Positions 1-11,485 of a stretch of DNA of 64,000 bases are shown here, piece by piece (positions within the stretch are counted from its first letter, which is position 1; each line of letters starts with the position of its first letter). Made by a program: the position numbers and the translations under genes. Source of the stretch: Hoyosella rhizosphaerae (lineage in GTDB: Bacteria; Actinomycetota; Actinomycetes; Mycobacteriales; Mycobacteriaceae); NCBI RefSeq assembly GCF_014643175.1, contig NZ_BMJH01000001.1, forward strand, positions 930,001 through 994,000. Direction: 5' to 3'. The notes beneath the pieces are model-generated. The model saw only the letters and a list, made by a program, of their open reading frames with translations, had not been told where the DNA came from and made no database searches.

Positions 1-2
1 TT

Positions 3-602
3 GTCGTGTTCATGAGTGTCCCAGTTCCCACCGTGGCTGAGATGCGCATTTGGGCGGCCGACCTTGGCCCCCTCTTTCTCCTCGCCTTTGCCGTCGTTAA
101 CTTCGTCGTCATCCTCTTCCCCGTGCCACGCACTATGTTCACCGTGACAGGTGGCGTCTTGTTCGGCGTTCTGCCCGGTATAGCGATATCCATCGTCGCC
201 GGCGCATTGGCTGCTGTCGTGTCCCTCATCGTCGTACGCACGGTGGCCCGGGATTACGTCCACGCCCGCATCTCGATGCAGGCATTTCATGATGTCAACG
301 AGCGCCTCGCTCGACGTGGCTGGCTCGCTGTGGCTTCGCTACGGCTCATCGCACCGTTGCCGTTCTCCATCGTCAACTATTCGTGTGGGCTGTCATCCAT
401 CCGCGTCATGCCCTTCACTGTCGCCACCATCATTGGCATGATTCCCGGAACCACCGGCGTAATACTCCTCGCCGATGCCATCACAGGGACTACAGATCCA
501 CGACTCATCGTCGTCTCCGGAATACTCATCGGCATCGGTGTCGTCGGGCTCATCATCGACAACAAGCTCTCCGCACGCGACGCACGCCTCGCGGCCGCTT
601 AA
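3..602 (+). CDS. TVP38/TMEM64-family (VTT domain) membrane protein, probably 5' truncated by the window edge
   Basis: This is an integral membrane protein of the SNARE-associated/VTT (DedA-like) family; its transported substrate is unknown, though relatives move lipids across membranes. The family hallmark is visible: an LFPVPRT stretch, then TGGVLFGVLPG, then a long hydrophobic hairpin, an SLRLIAPLPFSIVNY stretch and further membrane segments. The frame is open to the first base. Relatives usually have one more transmembrane helix before the VAEMRIW segment, so the real start is probably upstream, although GTG at 6 and ATG at 12 are possible starts. M. tuberculosis carries a related gene (Rv1491c) in the same neighbourhood. 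The family call is firm; the start is not. Confidence 0.75.
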   Translation, partial: VVFMSVPVPTVAEMRIWAADLGPLFLLAFAVVNFVVILFPVPRTMFTVTGGVLFGVLPGIAISIVAGALAAVVSLIVVRTVARDYVHARISMQAFHDVNERLARRGWLAVASLRLIAPLPFSIVNYSCGLSSIRVMPFTVATIIGMIPGTTGVILLADAITGTTDPRLIVVSGILIGIGVVGLIIDNKLSARDARLAAA

Positions 603-728
603 CGCCTCACCGTCGGCGGTCTAACAAAGAAAATACTGCGGGTCACAAACACGCCACAACATGGCACCGTTTCAGCAAGACTGTGTGTACTGGGTAGTTC
701 TACACCAGCGCTGCGAAATGGAGACATC

Positions 729-2225
729 ATGACAACCCCACCGCCAATTACTCCACTGCCACCCCACACACACGTCCTCATCGCAGGGGCCGGCTTTTCG
801 GGCCTTGGCGCAGCCATTCGCCTCACGCAGAGTGGATTCACAGACTTTGTCATTCTCGAAAAAGCTGACGATGTTGGGGGCACATGGCAAGCAAACTCCT
901 ACCCAGGCTGCGCATGCGACGTGCCGTCAGTGTTGTACTCCTACTCGTTCGCGCAGAATCCCAACTGGAGCAGCAGCTTCTCCCCCCAGCCTGAAATCTA
1001 TGCGTACCTCCAACGCACAGCACGCGAATACGGCATCATGCCAAAAGTTCGACTGAGCACCACGCTCGACGACGCGGCATGGGACGACAAAGCCAAGGTG
1101 TGGCGGTTCAATACGAGCGCTGGTCAACTCACCGCAGACATCTTCATCAACGCCACCGGGCCATTGTCTGAAGTGTCGATACCAACGATCCCTGGAACCG
1201 AAAATTTTGCTGGCGAAATGTTTCACTCAGCGCAGTGGAACCACGAATACGACTTGCAAGGAAAACGCGTTGCCGTCATCGGCACAGGCGCATCCGCAAT
1301 ACAGTTCGTGCCTGAAATTCAACCTTCAGTGGCGAGCATGATTCTGTTTCAACGCACCGCGCCGTGGATTCTCCCCCGCCGTGATCGCAAGTTCTCTGAC
1401 CTCGAAAAGTCGTTGTTTCGACGGATTCCTTTATTGCAGCGTCTAGCCCGCTACACCACGTACTGGTACCGCGAAAGCTACGTCATTGGGTTCACGAAAA
1501 TTCGATCAGCTCTGCGCATCGCCGAAGCCGTCGGGCGGTACAACATTCGCCGCCAGGTGAAGGACAAAGAACTGCGCAAGAAGCTCACCCCGTCCTTTCA
1601 GCTTGGGTGCAAGCGAGTCCTCATGTCCAACAATTACTATGCGACCCTCGACAAACCCAATACCGACGTCACCACCGCAGGAATCGCACGCATCACTGAG
1701 AACTCAGTTGTCGCCACTGACGGTGTCGAGTACCCCGTCGACTGCATTATTTGGGGCACCGGGTTCCATGTCACCGACACCGCCATCGCGCAGCACGTAC
1801 GAGGCCGCACAGGGAAGACGCTCGAAGAAACGTGGCGAGGCAGTCCCGAGGCGTACCTCGGAATCACCGTCGCGGACTTCCCCAACTACTTCCACATGGT
1901 GGGTCCCAACACCGGCCTCGGACACAGTTCCATCGTGTTCATCATCGAAGCGCAGTTGCGCTACATCGTCGATGCCATCAAGTACGTCAACGACAACCAC
2001 CTCGCCGCCATCGAACCGCTACCTGAAGCGCAAGACGAGTGGGTTGAACTTATCGAGCAAAAATCCGCAGGCACAGTGTGGCTCGAAGGCGGCTGCAATA
2101 GTTGGTACCTAGACGAAAAGGGACGGAACTCGACGCTGTGGCCCGGGTACACCTTCACCTACCGCAAGTTAACGGCGAAGGCGGACCCGGAGAAACACTT
2201 CGCTGAAGCTCAAGCCAGAAGCTAA
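729..2225 (+). CDS. Flavin-containing monooxygenase, Baeyer-Villiger (EthA/MymA-like) type
   Basis: A 498-residue FAD- and NADPH-dependent monooxygenase that would insert oxygen next to a carbonyl or oxidise S/N atoms; the substrate is unknown. The FAD Rossmann motif GAGFSG is at residues 20-25. The Baeyer-Villiger fingerprint FxGxxxHxxxW reads FAGEMFHSAQW at 160-170. The second nucleotide-binding motif, VIGTGASA, follows. Length matches mycobacterial EthA and MymA. A GGAGA-like ribosome site precedes the ATG by a few bases. The gene lies between homologues that flank other genes in M. tuberculosis, so it looks like a locus-specific insertion. Its stop overlaps that of the convergent SPFH gene by 4 bp. 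Confidence 0.85.
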   Translation: MTTPPPITPLPPHTHVLIAGAGFSGLGAAIRLTQSGFTDFVILEKADDVGGTWQANSYPGCACDVPSVLYSYSFAQNPNWSSSFSPQPEIYAYLQRTAREYGIMPKVRLSTTLDDAAWDDKAKVWRFNTSAGQLTADIFINATGPLSEVSIPTIPGTENFAGEMFHSAQWNHEYDLQGKRVAVIGTGASAIQFVPEIQPSVASMILFQRTAPWILPRRDRKFSDLEKSLFRRIPLLQRLARYTTYWYRESYVIGFTKIRSALRIAEAVGRYNIRRQVKDKELRKKLTPSFQLGCKRVLMSNNYYATLDKPNTDVTTAGIARITENSVVATDGVEYPVDCIIWGTGFHVTDTAIAQHVRGRTGKTLEETWRGSPEAYLGITVADFPNYFHMVGPNTGLGHSSIVFIIEAQLRYIVDAIKYVNDNHLAAIEPLPEAQDEWVELIEQKSAGTVWLEGGCNSWYLDEKGRNSTLWPGYTFTYRKLTAKADPEKHFAEAQARS

Positions 2226-3358
2226 GAGTCCTGCACTAGGCCGCGGCCAAGTTCGCCGAGCCCAGTCTCAATCGGCTTCTGTGCCTCAGCCTCGGCAGCC
2301 TTGACAGCGGCGTCGACAGCGGGATCAGTTCTGATGTCGAACCAATCTTCGATGCCCTCTGGGGTTTCCTCGGGACTGGGAAGATCGTCCTCGACTGAGC
2401 TCGGTTCAAACCGGAAAACGCCGTCCTTACCCGGTGCGCCCAATTGCTTCGCGAAACCCTGCAGCGCAGCGTTGTAATCGCTAGGCACAACCCACACCTT
2501 GTTTGCATCGCCTTCGGCCATCTTGGGCAAGGTCTGGAGGTAGGTGTAGGCCAACAACTCAGGCGTGGGCCGCCCCTTCTTGATGGCAGCGAAGACTTTC
2601 TCGATAGCTTTCGCTTCACCCTGAGCGTTCAGGTAGGCGGCGGCACGGTCACCCTGAGCGCGCAAGATCGCGGACTGCCGTTCACCTTCGGCGTCAAGAA
2701 TGGTGGCCTGCTTTGAACCTTCCGCTTCGAGAATGCGCGCTTGCTTCTGCCCCTCCGCAGTCCGAATGGCAGACTCACGGTGGCCTTCAGCCGTGAGGAT
2801 GGTGGCACGCTTTTCCCGGTCGGCCTTCATTTGCTTTTCCATCGACTCTTGCACCGATGGTGGTGGGTCAATACTGCGAAGTTCTACGCCACCGATCTTG
2901 AGACCCCAACCGGACGTCTTCTCATCCAGGGCGCCGCTGAGCTGTTGGTTAATGACGTCACGCGAGGTCAGGGTTTCTTCCAGCGTCATCCCACCGACAA
3001 CATTGCGGAGTGTGGTGGTGGTGAGTTGCTCCACACCGCCGATGTAGTTGTTAATGCCATACACGGCAGCGCTTGGATCGGTGACACGGAAATACACCAC
3101 TGTGTCGATCATGAGACGCAAGTTGTCTTTGGTAATCGCAGACTGCGGGGGGAAAGACACAACTTGTTCACGTGTATCTACCCGCGCACGAATCCGATCA
3201 GCGAAAGGAATGAGAAAGTTCAGCCCAGAAATAGTGCGGGTGTACTTGCCGAACCGCTCGACCACGGCAGACTCGGCTTGAGGTATCAGTGCGACAGACT
3301 TAGCGAGTACTACGACGGCAAGAACGATAAGTACCGCGACGACGAGTAAAACTTCCAT
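2222..3358 (-). CDS. SPFH/band-7 (stomatin-like) membrane protein
   Basis: A 378-residue membrane-anchored SPFH protein, a family that forms large ring-like assemblies on membranes and takes part in membrane organisation or protease control. An N-terminal hydrophobic helix is followed by the band-7 domain (QAESAVVERFGKY and VVSFPPQSAITKDNL), and then a long charged coiled coil with repeated AEG/EGxxQAxI units. The ATG at 3358 is preferred over 3373 because it overlaps the stop of the upstream NfeD-like gene as ATGA. The pairing with an NfeD protein is the usual arrangement. It corresponds to Rv1488. Confidence 0.85.
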   Translation of the reverse strand: MEVLLVVAVLIVLAVVVLAKSVALIPQAESAVVERFGKYTRTISGLNFLIPFADRIRARVDTREQVVSFPPQSAITKDNLRLMIDTVVYFRVTDPSAAVYGINNYIGGVEQLTTTTLRNVVGGMTLEETLTSRDVINQQLSGALDEKTSGWGLKIGGVELRSIDPPPSVQESMEKQMKADREKRATILTAEGHRESAIRTAEGQKQARILEAEGSKQATILDAEGERQSAILRAQGDRAAAYLNAQGEAKAIEKVFAAIKKGRPTPELLAYTYLQTLPKMAEGDANKVWVVPSDYNAALQGFAKQLGAPGKDGVFRFEPSSVEDDLPSPEETPEGIEDWFDIRTDPAVDAAVKAAEAEAQKPIETGLGELGRGLVQDS

Positions 3359-3798
3359 CAGGGTTGCCTCCAAACGATGGCGGTCGATCCTTGGATTTGA
3401 GCGACAATCACATCAGTACCAGGTGGGTACTGTTCAGTCGGATCAATTGGCCGCGCGGTCCAGAGGTCACCGGACAAGCGAACCTGCCCCGCAGTGGCGC
3501 TGACTTCCTGTGTTACCACAGCTGACTTGCCCTCTAGCTCCGCAACGGTCCCCTCAATCGCGGGATGCGAGTGCAGCTTCTTCACCAGCAACGGTCGTAC
3601 TCCGAGGAGCAGTGCGACCGACGTGCCGAGGAAGAACAGCGCGTCGACCCAAATCGGAAAGTCAAAGACTGCACTGAATCCCGCGGTTGCGAGCGCTGCA
3701 CCGGCGAGCATTAAGAGGAAAAACTCGCCAACTACCATTTCGCCGACAGCAAGTACTGCGGCACCAATAAACCATAAGAGCGCTGTCACACACTCCAT
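3358..3798 (-). CDS. NfeD-like membrane protein
   Basis: A 146-residue protein with several hydrophobic segments in the first half, followed by a soluble beta-rich OB-fold-like domain (KSAVVTQEVSATAGQVRLSGDLW) typical of short NfeD proteins. NfeD proteins partner SPFH proteins, and here the genes overlap as ATGA, so the two products are very probably made together and act as a pair in the membrane. Equivalent to Rv1487. The precise cellular role is unknown. Confidence 0.82.
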   Translation of the reverse strand: MECVTALLWFIGAAVLAVGEMVVGEFFLLMLAGAALATAGFSAVFDFPIWVDALFFLGTSVALLLGVRPLLVKKLHSHPAIEGTVAELEGKSAVVTQEVSATAGQVRLSGDLWTARPIDPTEQYPPGTDVIVAQIQGSTAIVWRQP

Positions 3799-3869
3799 CT
3801 AACCGGCGTGGAACTCATGCGGCAACCTCTAGCCGGTAACGATCGCCACATGACGGCAGCGAAAGTGAT

Positions 3870-4697
3870 CTAGGAACCGGGTTCCGTCACAAAGTCGACA
3901 AGCCGCTCAACAGCCCCGATCAGGTCCGACTCCAAGTCGCGGAACGACGAAACCGACGAGCTGACGTGAATCCAGCCGTCCTGTGGTGTTCCCCACCCAA
4001 GCGCGTCGCATATGCCGGTTTTCCAGTCCTGGCCCATCGGAATTCGTGGCCACTCCGTAATTCCGACTGCGCGGGGGCGCACAGCCTGCCAAATGTCAAC
4101 AAAAGGATGCCCCGTAACCATGACGTGCTGTCCAAGGTTCTGCGTAAGCCGCGCCTCCTTTGAACCCGACACCAGGTGGTCCACGAGAACTCCCACCTTG
4201 CGGTTAGGGCCGGGTTGAAACTCAGCGAGTTTCGCACCCAAATTGTCTAGGCCACTCAAAGGCTCGACAACGACACCTTCGACACGTAGGTCGTGGCCCC
4301 ACACCTTCTCCACCAGTTCAGCGTCGTGCACGCCTTCCACCCAAATGCGGCTCGCACGCGCAGTGCGCGCCTTAACATTGCTGACCCGAACAGAACCGGA
4401 TGCACTGCGCGTCAATTTCTCTGGTGCTTTCGCAACGGGGCGGGTCAACGTGACGCGCTCGCCTTCCAGAAGAAACCCGCCGTCGCGCAGGCGGAACAAC
4501 CGTGTACACCTCGCAGCGTCTTCTATGCGAAGGAAATCGCCGTCATACGTGCGCTCAAACCCCACAATTGCACCGCAGTACCCAGTGACGGCGTCTTCGA
4601 CCACCATCCCGATTTCTGCGGCTAAAGCTGGGTAGGTTTTGCGTCGGTTCCGCGCATGACCACCGAGAATGTCACCTGTGTACCTGTTGTCCACCAC
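3870..4697 (-). CDS. DUF3097 family protein (Rv1486c-like)
   Basis: A soluble conserved actinobacterial protein of unknown function. It matches the family by the opening YTGDILGG, then PALAAEIGMVVEDAVTGYCGAIVG, and later VEGVHDAELVEKVWG and VLVDHLVSGSKE, a region resembling a toprim-like fold. The longest frame starts at 4742. I chose GTG at 4697 because family members begin only a few residues before the YGxD motif and because a GATACT box lies about 10 bases upstream, suggesting a nearly leaderless message. GTG at 4694 is equally possible. It is transcribed away from the unknown gene at 4764. Confidence 0.75.
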   Translation of the reverse strand: MVDNRYTGDILGGHARNRRKTYPALAAEIGMVVEDAVTGYCGAIVGFERTYDGDFLRIEDAARCTRLFRLRDGGFLLEGERVTLTRPVAKAPEKLTRSASGSVRVSNVKARTARASRIWVEGVHDAELVEKVWGHDLRVEGVVVEPLSGLDNLGAKLAEFQPGPNRKVGVLVDHLVSGSKEARLTQNLGQHVMVTGHPFVDIWQAVRPRAVGITEWPRIPMGQDWKTGICDALGWGTPQDGWIHVSSSVSSFRDLESDLIGAVERLVDFVTEPGS

Positions 4698-4707
4698 AAC
4701 GCAAAAC

Positions 4708-4763
4708 AGTATCTGATCTGCGTGGATGGTAGATGTCGCCACGCCGATCTATGCTGTTTTGTC
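4708..4763. promoter_or_regulatory. Divergent promoter region for the DUF3097 gene and the unknown gene
   Basis: On the plus strand TATGCT (4750-4755) ends eight bases before the ATG at 4764. On the minus strand GATACT (4713-4708) lies ten bases before GTG 4697. Both fit actinobacterial -10 boxes of leaderless or nearly leaderless transcripts. This is inferred from spacing alone; no clear -35 boxes are seen. Confidence 0.35.
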
Positions 4764-5573
4764 ATGTCCTCTCCCAGTGCCACGCTCGCCGTATGGGGTA
4801 GCTCGTGGCTGAACGGCCACAGCGCCCCCGATGACGTCATTGACGCACTACACCAGTGGGCTCCGCTGCATTTCATCACTGTTGGTGAGCGCGTCACGCA
4901 CGCACCGGCAATGGATAGCTGGGCTGAGGAGTCGGACGGTTCTGCAATGCACCTGCTGCGCCTACTGAGGCACGTCTGCGGGACAACCAGCGCAATCTCG
5001 GTGGTTCTGCCCGCTCCGGGCGACGCACGCGGACTTCCACCCGGTACAGCTTTCAGCGCAGCCGCATTCTCCGAGGGCGAAGCCGTCATTCTGCATTCTG
5101 ACACTGAATCAATGGGACTTGTGCCCTCGGCCGAGGGAGACGAAGGGCTTTCCTGGTGCATTTTCCCGCTAGAGCAAGCCGCACCCCTCGTTCAACCACA
5201 TCCGCTGGGGGAAGCTGAATACCTCTTACGAACGGCCACTCGCGATGCGGCCGCAGCACTAGGAACACTTGAGTTCACTGACCTCGCAGGCCCCGGCGAC
5301 GTACGCCCACTCATCGTCGAGGCCCTTGCCGACCTTTCGACTTTCCGATACCCAGATTCCATACCCCCACGGGCAGCGCGGGTATTTGATTCCGCCAACG
5401 AGATCGACGCGATCTTGCGTGTAGCTGATGATCACAGCCCGTTGGGATCGCTGACCGCAACGGGCGCCACCGCCCGAGAGGACGTGCTGCGCCCGCTGCG
5501 CACAGCAGTGAGAGAGGCTCGACTAGCCGCTATTTATGCTTGCGCCGACGCTGGCCGACGACGCGGAATCTGA
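4764..5573 (+). CDS. Conserved hypothetical protein next to ferrochelatase
   Basis: A 269-residue soluble protein with no motif I recognise. It has no signal peptide or membrane helix. I recall similar proteins beside hemH in other Mycobacteriales but no function. The frame extends upstream to 4656; ATG 4764 is chosen because the longer version would run into the divergent gene and because a -10-like TATGCT sits eight bases before this ATG. The last 40 bp overlap the 3' end of the convergent hemH gene. A heme link is suggested only by position. Confidence 0.6.
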   Translation: MSSPSATLAVWGSSWLNGHSAPDDVIDALHQWAPLHFITVGERVTHAPAMDSWAEESDGSAMHLLRLLRHVCGTTSAISVVLPAPGDARGLPPGTAFSAAAFSEGEAVILHSDTESMGLVPSAEGDEGLSWCIFPLEQAAPLVQPHPLGEAEYLLRTATRDAAAALGTLEFTDLAGPGDVRPLIVEALADLSTFRYPDSIPPRAARVFDSANEIDAILRVADDHSPLGSLTATGATAREDVLRPLRTAVREARLAAIYACADAGRRRGI

Positions 5574-6625
5574 CAACAGCCCTCACCGCAGGGCTCACCG
5601 TTCAAGGTCGCACCCCGCGAAGGTTGAGCACCGAGACGAACGGCCTGCGCACCCGACAGTTCCTCGTCGATGAGATCGACGATCATGGTTGCGAAACGGC
5701 TATCGGTGCCCGGAGTCGCAGCCCTGACGAGTTCCACATTGTGCTCGGCTGCCGCTTCCTGTGCCTCCGTGTCGAGATCCCACACCACTTCAAGGTGATC
5801 GGAAACAAATCCAACCGGACACACGATGACGCTGCGGTGGCCCTGAGCCGCCACGTATTCGATGTGGTCACAGATGTCAGGTTCAAGCCACGGGATCTGC
5901 GGTGGACCAGACCGCGACTGCCACACCACGTCGAACTCCGCAAAACCCGCTTTGCTCGCGCACAGTGCCGCGGCTTCGTTCACCTGTCGGCTGTACAGGT
6001 ATCCGCCGTCGTCCGGAAGTCCACCGTGCGCATCAGCTGATTCCGGGACAGAATGCGCTGTGAAAACAAGCCTCGCACCTTCCCTACCAGATGGTGACAA
6101 CTGCGCCTGCGCAGCCCTGATCGCATCGGCGAACATTTCCACCATCAAAGGGTGATCGTAGTAGTGGCGTAGTTTCCGCAAGTCAGGGGCATCATCGACC
6201 GATTCTCTCGCCCGTGCAATGTCTTCGTGGTACTGGCGACAGCCCGAATATCCGCCCCACGCTGACGTCGGAAAAACGAGTGCCCGCTTAACCCCATCGC
6301 GGGACATCTCAGCGACGGTGTCCTCCACCATTGGATGCCAGTTCCGGTTGCCAAAATAGATCGGCAACCGGATGCCCCGACCTGACAGTTCCTCCGCCAC
6401 CCTGTTGATGATGTCGCGGTTCAGTGCGTTGATCGGAGACACACCTCCGAAGTGCATGTAATGCTCAGCCACATCGTCGAGTCGCTCAGGGGGCACATTT
6501 CTCCCCCGCGTCACGTTTTCTAGGAACGGTCGCACATCAGCTGGTTTTTCTGGCCCACCAAAGGACAAGAACAGCAGCGCGTCGTACCCCTGTTGGTCTT
6601 CGTTACATACACCCATGGAGTCCAT
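5534..6625 (-). CDS. hemH: Ferrochelatase, Fe-S-containing coproporphyrin type
   Basis: This enzyme inserts Fe2+ into a porphyrin; in actinobacteria the substrate is coproporphyrin III (CpfC). The N-terminal [22 protein letters not shown] segment and the catalytic histidine in AHSVPE (about residue 191) are present. Cys129 (YSGC) and the C-terminal CGEGCC cluster (346-351) are the positions that bind the [2Fe-2S] cluster in actinobacterial enzymes. The gene starts 2 bp after the inhA stop, the same fabG1-inhA-hemH order as M. tuberculosis Rv1483-Rv1485. Length, 363 residues, is normal. An in-frame ATG three codons later is an alternative start. Confidence 0.93.
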   Translation of the reverse strand: MDSMGVCNEDQQGYDALLFLSFGGPEKPADVRPFLENVTRGRNVPPERLDDVAEHYMHFGGVSPINALNRDIINRVAEELSGRGIRLPIYFGNRNWHPMVEDTVAEMSRDGVKRALVFPTSAWGGYSGCRQYHEDIARARESVDDAPDLRKLRHYYDHPLMVEMFADAIRAAQAQLSPSGREGARLVFTAHSVPESADAHGGLPDDGGYLYSRQVNEAAALCASKAGFAEFDVVWQSRSGPPQIPWLEPDICDHIEYVAAQGHRSVIVCPVGFVSDHLEVVWDLDTEAQEAAAEHNVELVRAATPGTDSRFATMIVDLIDEELSGAQAVRLGAQPSRGATLNGEPCGEGCCQIPRRRPASAQA

Positions 6626-6627
6626 TG

Positions 6628-7419
6628 TCAGAATGCTTGGGAACTTGTGCCACCGTCAACGTAAATAACCGAGCCAGTGGTCTTAGGCAACCAATCAGAC
6701 AAGACAGCACATACCGTCTTCGCGACAGGTGTGGGATCGTCGGCGTCCCATCCCATAGGGGCACGTTCGTCCCACTTCTCGTTCATTTCCTTCAGTTCAG
6801 CGCCAGCGCCTGTTGCTGACCCTGCGATTGCCTTCGCAGCAAGTGTGCGAATGGGCCCGGCCGCGACCAGGTTGGAACGAATCCCGTGTGGCCCGACCTC
6901 GCGTGCGACATACCGGTTGATTGATTCCAGTGCGGCCTTGGACACACCCATCCAGTTGTAGAACGGCATCGCCAACCGTGGGTCGAAGTCCATTCCCACA
7001 ATCGAGCCGCCTTCCGACATCAACGGCAACGCAGCTTTTGCCAGTGCCGCGTAAGAGTATGCGGAAATTTCCATCGCGACGGCTACATCGCTCCACGGCG
7101 AATCCATGAAGGGGCTGCCCAGACACGACGGAGGAGCAAACCCAATCGAATGGACGACGCCATCAATACCATCGACGTGTTCGCGCACACGGTCGGCGAG
7201 CGTGGCGAGGTGCTCCTCGTTCTGAACGTCTAGCTCAATAACCGGCGCTGGTTTGGGTAGTCGTTGTGCGATCCGCTCAATGAGCCGCATCCGAGCAAAC
7301 CCTGTTAGTACCACTGTCGCGCCCTGCTCCTGCGCGGCTTTGGCCACGTGGAACGCAATAGATGAATCTGTGATAACTCCAGTGATAAGGAGCCGTTTTC
7401 CTGCGAGCAGACCGCTCAC
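6628..7419 (-). CDS. inhA: Enoyl-ACP reductase InhA (NADH-dependent, FAS-II)
   Basis: It reduces trans-2-enoyl-ACP in the FAS-II cycle that makes mycolic acid precursors, and its M. tuberculosis homologue is the isoniazid/ethionamide target. The sequence closely follows Inh[12 protein letters not shown] in the nucleotide site, Ser91 in VVHSIGF (the position of Ser94 in M. tuberculosis), and catalytic Tyr154 and Lys161 in YNWMGVSK. Also seen are [13 protein letters not shown] and the C-terminal YVDGG. A GGAGG site sits six bases before the GTG start. It lies 41 bp after fabG1, so the two are probably co-transcribed. Length, 263 residues, is typical. Confidence 0.96.
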   Translation of the reverse strand: MSGLLAGKRLLITGVITDSSIAFHVAKAAQEQGATVVLTGFARMRLIERIAQRLPKPAPVIELDVQNEEHLATLADRVREHVDGIDGVVHSIGFAPPSCLGSPFMDSPWSDVAVAMEISAYSYAALAKAALPLMSEGGSIVGMDFDPRLAMPFYNWMGVSKAALESINRYVAREVGPHGIRSNLVAAGPIRTLAAKAIAGSATGAGAELKEMNEKWDERAPMGWDADDPTPVAKTVCAVLSDWLPKTTGSVIYVDGGTSSQAF

Positions 7420-7460
7420 GTGAGACCTCCGATAGCGAGAAAAAGGGGTGGGTGAAAAGC

Positions 7461-9239
<1,779 letters not shown>

Positions 9240-9243
<4 letters not shown>

Positions 9244-10280
9244 CGAATCGCCCCCGGCGCAGTGCGGGGCCGCGCTTGAGTGGCGAACTGGTAACGCCTC
9301 GCCGCAACAAATCGCACAATATCTCCGATCCAGTCGCTGTCGGTGCGCAGCGTCAACCTCGGACATCCACACCGACGCAACGCAGTCTCAACCTCTTTGC
9401 GTTGCAGGTCCGCCGCAAGCGCAAAGTCACGGCGCAGTCGCTTCGTTGTCGTCACGTCTCGCGTCTCACCGGTCTCTGGGTCTTGCAGCAATACGCGGCC
9501 AACATCGGGGAGTTCAAGATCGCGAGGGTCGATCACTTCGATCGCGACGAGGTCATGTCGGCTCGACACTGCCCTTAATGTTCGTTCCCAATCGATCGGT
9601 CCCAAAAAGTCACTGATAACGACCGCAAGTCCGCGCCGCCTAGGAGGTCTGCGAATTGCATCAATCGCTTGGTCGAGGCTTCCGCGGGTACCGGCGGGCG
9701 CTCGTGGGGTGGTCGCGATCTTCCTCAACAATATTTGGCGGTGATGCAAACCCGAACGGGCGGGAATACGTATCGTCTCGTGCCCATTCGACACCAAAGC
9801 ACCAATTCGATTCGCCCCGCCACCAGTCAGGTAAGTCACCGCGGCCGATGCGGCAACAGCCAGATCCCGCTTGTCACTGTCCGCCGTGCCGAAGTCGAGG
9901 CTCGCCGACAGGTCCAAAATGATCCACGTCTCCAGTTCCCTATCAGCAACAGTCTGGCGGACATGGGGATGCGTTGTGCGAGCCGTGACTGACCAGTCCA
10001 TTTGACGCACGTCATCGCCAGGTTCGTAGGGACGCGCATCCCCTGGTTCTGATCCGGGACCTGGGATCAAACCCAGGTGTTCACCATGCAAGATGCCATC
10101 AAGTTTGCGCTTAACGGTTAGCTCTAAGGTGCGTAGAGCGGCAGCGAGTTGCGGGTCACGAAGTTCACCGCGGGCAAACGACGGCGGGGCAGGATGCGTC
10201 AGCGTCCTTTTAACGGGCCCTGTTTGGGGTGAGGGCGTTGATGGGGAGGGCGTTGATGGGGAGGGCGTTGATTCAGCCAT
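9240..10280 (-). CDS. DUF58 domain protein (Rv1480-like)
   Basis: A 346-residue soluble protein of the MoxR-associated DUF58 family. The signature YEPGDDVRQMDWSVTART (about 85-102) is followed by a VWA-like fold with ILDLSASLDFG. Biochemical role is unknown; partner genes are moxR upstream and the VWA gene downstream. Unusually, the N terminus carries three STPSP units (residues 4-18) coded by a 15-bp tandem repeat, which looks like a flexible, recently expanded linker. The ATG at 10280 lies 21 bp after the moxR stop. Confidence 0.88.
10227..10271. repeat. Coding minisatellite, three 15-bp units in the DUF58 gene
   Basis: Plus-strand unit tggggagggcgttga occurs twice exactly and once with three changes (10227-10241, 10242-10256, 10257-10271). 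Read on the minus strand it codes for STPSP repeated three times. Confidence 0.9.
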
Positions 10281-10301
10281 GTAGCGGTCTCACACCCCCG
10301 T

Positions 10302-11375
10302 TCAGAACTGCGACTGACGGGGACTAGCACCCACCGGCTGCGCCGTCACTTGGGGTAGCCCGACGGTTTGCAGGACACGGTCAATAATGACGTCTGGAGT
10401 GACGTCGTCGGCCATCGCGTCGAAACTCAACACAAGCCGGTGCCGCAGCACGTCGGGAATGAGTTCAACAACGTCCTGCGGTATCACGTAGTCCCGGCCA
10501 CGCATGAGCGCCAACGAGCGCGCTGCAGCAATGATTCCCAACGTCGCACGGGGTGATGCCCCATACGCCAGCCACTGCGCCACATCATCAAGTCCGACCG
10601 CACCGGGGTCACGTGTCGCCGCGATGACTCGTACTACGTAGTCAATGAGTGCGTGGTGAACAAAAACATTTCGGGCCGACCGCTGCAATCGAACTACCTG
10701 GACGGGATCAAGGATTGGCCTCGCTTTGGGTGCCTCGACACCCATGCGGTACACAATCTCGCGTTCCTCTTCGACCGTGGGATACCCAACGAGAACCTTG
10801 AACAAGAAGCGATCCCGCTGTGCCTCTGGCAGCGGATAGACGCCTTCGCTTTCGATTGGGTTCTGAGTCGCGAGAACCAAGAATGGCTCCGGTACCGGGT
10901 ATCGCTTGCCGCCGATCGAAACATGATGCTCAGCCATCACTTCGAGCAACGCCGACTGCACCTTCGCGGGGGCGCGGTTGATCTCATCGGCGAGAACAAA
11001 GTTGGCCACAACAGGGCCGAGTTCCGTATCGAACTCCTCCCGGCCTTGCCGGTAAATACGAGTACCAATCAAGTCCGTTGGCACGAGGTCTGGTGTGAAC
11101 TGCACCCGGGAGAAACTGCCACCTATCACCGTCGACATTGTGGACACTGCCAGGGTCTTTGCGACACCAGGCACACCTTCTAGAAGGACGTGACCTCCCG
11201 CGAGCATCCCCACGAGCAGTCGCTCAACCAGCCGGTCTTGCCCGACGATCACCCGCTTGATCTCGTGTGCGGCACGCTCAAGGACCTGCGCGTCCTCGGT
11301 CAGTGTCGCGGATGGTGGAAGCCCCGGTTCGCTGGATCCGGCGCCATCTCGTTCGTTAGTCCGCTCAAACGTCAC
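10302..11375 (-). CDS. moxR: MoxR-family AAA+ ATPase
   Basis: A chaperone-like ATPase (about 357 residues). Walker A GVPGVAKT is at 67-74, Walker B FVLADEIN follows, and LATQNPIESEGVYPLPEAQRDRF is the MoxR family signature. It heads the moxR-DUF58-VWA set, downstream of two NlpC/P60 hydrolase genes as in M. tuberculosis (moxR1, Rv1479). The open frame reaches GTG 11438; GTG 11375 is preferred because the extra residues do not resemble MoxR1, but neither start has a strong ribosome site. Family assignment is firm. Confidence 0.9.
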   Translation of the reverse strand: MTFERTNERDGAGSSEPGLPPSATLTEDAQVLERAAHEIKRVIVGQDRLVERLLVGMLAGGHVLLEGVPGVAKTLAVSTMSTVIGGSFSRVQFTPDLVPTDLIGTRIYRQGREEFDTELGPVVANFVLADEINRAPAKVQSALLEVMAEHHVSIGGKRYPVPEPFLVLATQNPIESEGVYPLPEAQRDRFLFKVLVGYPTVEEEREIVYRMGVEAPKARPILDPVQVVRLQRSARNVFVHHALIDYVVRVIAATRDPGAVGLDDVAQWLAYGASPRATLGIIAAARSLALMRGRDYVIPQDVVELIPDVLRHRLVLSFDAMADDVTPDVIIDRVLQTVGLPQVTAQPVGASPRQSQF

Positions 11376-11485
11376 TGTCGTTGACCACCATTGTCGCTCG
11401 GGAAGGCCGAAGCCAACCAATTGCAATACAACGACCACTATTCCAGGTTCAATCCCACAATGCCCGTGGCTTGTTCAACGGCGGG

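Noticed and set aside
10653-11183. Long plus-strand open frame of 176 codons inside moxR
   Set aside because: It is fully antisense to the conserved ATPase domain of MoxR and has no recognisable domain; high-GC codon structure produces such shadows.
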